From contig CAAGGY010000014.1 of assembly GCA_900769525.1 (NCBI GenBank), forward strand, positions 1 to 8,534: a stretch of DNA of 8,534 bases, in the 5' to 3' direction. Below, one piece after another: positions 6,735 to 8,534 of the stretch (the stretch's first letter is position 1; every line of letters begins with the position of its first letter). A model generated the notes under the pieces. That model did not search any database. It worked only from the letters and a program-made list of their open reading frames with translations, and had not been told where the DNA came from. Made by a program: the position numbers and the translations under genes. The DNA comes from an uncultured Alistipes sp. GTDB lineage: Bacteria > Bacteroidota > Bacteroidia > Bacteroidales > Rikenellaceae.

Positions 6735-7760
6735 ATGATTAATAGAATTGAACAACTTTTGGCTGAAATCGAGGCTTTTGCACCACAGACAGCTGCAGAT
6801 GTTGAGGCTTTCCGCATCAAGATTCTTGGTAAGAAGGGAGAGCTTGGTATGCTTATGGAGGAGTTTAAGAGCGTCCCTTCGGAGCAGAAGCGTGAGCTTG
6901 GCCAGAAGCTCAACAACCTCAAAAATGTAGCTACAGAGCGTATCAACACCCTCAAGGAGGAGCTTAGCAACGCTCAGGCTATGAACGCAGCAAAGATCGA
7001 CGATATGACCCGCCCTGGCTCAGCTGAGCAGGTGGGCTCACGCCACCCTATCTCAATCGTTAAGAATGAGATTGTTGGCATCTTTGCACGCCTTGGCTAC
7101 ACAGTAGCAGATGGCCCTGAGATTGAGGATGACTGGCATGTATTCTCAGCTCTCAACTTCCCACCCGAGCACCCAGCACGTGATATGCAGGATACCTTCT
7201 TTATCGAGAGCAACCCAGATGTTGTACTCCGTACACACACCTCATCAATCCAGGTGCGCACCATGGAGCGTCAGAAGCCACCTATTCGTGTGATTTGTCC
7301 AGGTCGTGTGTTCCGTAACGAGGCTATCTCTTACCGTGCACACTGCATCTTCCACCAGATCGAGGGCTTGTACATTGATCGCAACGTCTCGTTTGCCGAT
7401 ATGAAGCAGTCGTTGCTCTACTTCGCTAAGGAGCTCTTTGGCGAGCAGGCACAGATTCGTATGCGTCCATCATACTTCCCATTCACTGAGCCATCGGCTG
7501 AGGTTGACGTATCGTGCTCAATCTGCGGTGGCAAGGGCTGCGGCGTATGTAAGGGTACTGGCTGGCTTGAGATTATGGGTTGCGGCATGGTTGACCCTAA
7601 TGTCTTGGAGGCCAACAATATCGACCCTAAGGAGTTCTCAGGATTTGCATTTGGTATGGGTATTGAGCGTATCGCTATGCTTAAGTATGGCGTGGGCGAC
7701 TTGCGTCTCTACTTTGAGAACGATGTTCGCTTCCTCAACCAGTTTGAGAGTGCTCTTTAA
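6735..7760 (+). CDS. pheS: Phenylalanyl-tRNA synthetase alpha subunit
   Basis: This class II catalytic subunit of the alpha2-beta2 enzyme charges tRNA-Phe in the cytosol. It is 341 aa, close to the usual 330-350. The N-terminal helical, coiled-coil-like tRNA-binding arm covers about 1-90. The catalytic core shows RPG (93-95), PEIEDDWHVF (128-137), motif 2 GRVFRNEAISYRAH (190-203) with HQIEG (207-211), and motif 3 GFAFGMGIERIAML (303-316). Ala305 occupies the position equivalent to E. coli Ala294 in the phenylalanine pocket. A four-cysteine insert, C261-x2-C264-x4-C269-x2-C272, sits before the GWLEIMGCGMVDPNVL segment. It resembles a small zinc knuckle absent from E. coli PheS, although I believe related inserts occur in other phyla. 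The beta subunit gene pheT is not adjacent: a terminator and an unrelated gene follow, so pheT must lie elsewhere. The ATG at 6735 is the only sensible start. Confidence 0.98.
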   Translation: MINRIEQLLAEIEAFAPQTAADVEAFRIKILGKKGELGMLMEEFKSVPSEQKRELGQKLNNLKNVATERINTLKEELSNAQAMNAAKIDDMTRPGSAEQVGSRHPISIVKNEIVGIFARLGYTVADGPEIEDDWHVFSALNFPPEHPARDMQDTFFIESNPDVVLRTHTSSIQVRTMERQKPPIRVICPGRVFRNEAISYRAHCIFHQIEGLYIDRNVSFADMKQSLLYFAKELFGEQAQIRMRPSYFPFTEPSAEVDVSCSICGGKGCGVCKGTGWLEIMGCGMVDPNVLEANNIDPKEFSGFAFGMGIERIAMLKYGVGDLRLYFENDVRFLNQFESAL

Positions 7761-7768
7761 TCGCATAG

Positions 7769-7819
7769 TGCCGAGGTGTGTGCTTTAGGGCAGTGTCACC
7801 TCGGCATTTTAATTTTTTT
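7769..7819 (+). terminator. Strong rho-independent terminator after pheS
   Basis: TGCCGAGGTG (7769-7778) pairs perfectly with CACCTCGGCA (7797-7806), a 10-bp GC-rich stem with an 18-nt loop. It is followed by TTTT, AA and seven Ts (7807-7819). It starts 8 nt after the pheS stop. The GTG start of the next gene lies only 5 nt beyond the T run. Confidence 0.9.
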
Positions 7820-7824
7820 ACAGG

Positions 7825-8513
7825 GTGAATTGGCTTAAATACAGCTTATTAGCACTAACAATCTTTATATTTTCGACGGCATTCACAGCCATCGACTCAC
7901 CTCTTACTATCCCCGATGATATGGGCGATGTGCGACCCATCGACTCACTATCGCACTCACGTCGTCATAGCGAGGCCGTCAAGAGCCTTAGCATCTGGGG
8001 AGATACTCTGCGTGCCGAGAGGATATGGCGTGAGATAATTGCCCAGGATAGCCTCTATGCCCCTGCACTCTATTCTCTTGCTGGACTAAGACACGTCGAT
8101 GCAGAGGAGGCGTTAGACCTTGCCAGCGCAGCCTATCATGCCGACTCGTCAAATAAGTGGTATGGTCATCGTTATGGCGCTATGTTGCTTGATAGAAACC
8201 ACTACGATGATGCTCTAAAGGTGTATAAGCGTCTTATGCAGATAGATACACGAGATGTGTCGACATACTACTACCTCTCGAATATCTACCACATTATGAG
8301 GATGCCCTACTCGGCAATCGCCGTTCTCGACTCGGCAGATATGCGCTTAGGACGCAACCTCTACCTGTCACGCATACGCCAACGTCTGCTCTTTGAAACC
8401 CGCCAATATGATAGAGCTATTGAGGAGAGCGAGAGGCTTATTCAGGATTCGCCCTACGACGTAGACGCCCATCTTGACCTGGCACGTGCCTATGCCTACG
8501 CACGCCGTGACTC
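7825..8513 (+). CDS. Secreted TPR-repeat protein, partial (cut at window end)
   Basis: The frame is open from a GTG at 7825-7827 to the last genuine base, 229 codons. An in-frame TAA at 7810-7812 limits the start. No ATG exists before residue 33, and the GTG restores a good signal peptide (VNWLKYSLLALTIFIF..., cleavage near FTA/IDS at 20-24), so GTG is chosen. From about residue 60 the protein is helical with degenerate tetratricopeptide repeats: about 62-90, 93-110, 112-141 (YGAMLLDRNHYDDALKVYKRL), 147-175 (YYYLSNIYHIMRMPYSAIAVL), 182-209 (FETRQYDRAIEESERLI) and the start of another at 212. TPRs are protein-interaction scaffolds; an envelope location is inferred and no partner is evident. 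Codons match those of pheS, so it looks native. It has no recognisable promoter of its own and starts right behind the pheS terminator. The natural C-terminus is unknown because the contig ends in adapter. Confidence 0.85.
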
Positions 8514-8534
8514 AGATCGGAAGAGCACACGTCT
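8514..8534 (+). other. Illumina TruSeq adapter contamination at contig end
   Basis: The final 21 bases begin AGATCGGAAGAGC and continue with the index-side (read 1) TruSeq adapter sequence without a mismatch. This is sequencing adapter read-through left in the assembly, not genomic DNA. The residues it would add to the TPR protein (after Asp229) are artificial, and the true contig ends at or before 8513. Confidence 0.97.

Noticed and set aside
7438..7788. 116-aa plus-strand frame overlapping pheS
   Set aside because: It is out of frame with pheS over its catalytic core and runs into the terminator; low-complexity composition marks a shadow.

Overview
The window looks like chromosomal DNA of a Bacteroidota member, probably order Bacteroidales. 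Three observations point there. Promoters match the Bacteroidota consensus (TTTG, about 20 bp, TAnnTTTG) rather than the sigma70 -35/-10 boxes. YebC has the divergent N-terminus seen in that phylum. The partial gene at the left edge carries a Bacteroidota-type secreted domain with a KYKKFxNPNGPLY core. Genus cannot be fixed by eye.

Layout, left to right. Positions 1-1438 (minus strand) hold two AT-rich genes for secreted proteins of unknown function, 11 nt apart and probably one operon: a YD/RHS-like repeat protein (479-1438), then a protein that runs off the left edge (1-467). They follow a promoter at 1727-1757 and an unusually long leader of about 280 nt packed with direct and inverted repeats. 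Positions 1779-6112 (minus strand) hold a translation operon: yebC (translation factor family), ileS (isoleucyl-tRNA synthetase, 1161 aa, long IleRS2-like type) and a hairpin terminator. A 622-bp non-coding gap (6113-6734) carries divergent promoters for yebC and for pheS. Positions 6735-7760 (plus strand) encode pheS, the phenylalanyl-tRNA synthetase alpha subunit, followed by a strong terminator. From 7825 a secreted TPR protein begins with GTG almost inside that terminator and runs to the end of the window.

The central genes form a housekeeping translation neighbourhood: two aminoacyl-tRNA synthetases and a YebC-family factor. The left-hand pair differs sharply in base composition (about 32% G+C in sampled lines against about 52% in ileS) and looks like lineage-specific or acquired cell-envelope material.

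Three points deserve attention. (1) The IleS HIGH signature reads GIHH, the first/third-residue swap that has been linked to very strong mupirocin resistance in a subset of IleRS2 enzymes. (2) The leader upstream of the YD-repeat gene is a candidate undescribed structured RNA or dispersed repeat. (3) The last 21 bases (8514-8534) are Illumina adapter sequence, not genome, so the final gene is cut artificially. I found no CRISPR array, transposase, tRNA, rRNA or phage gene.
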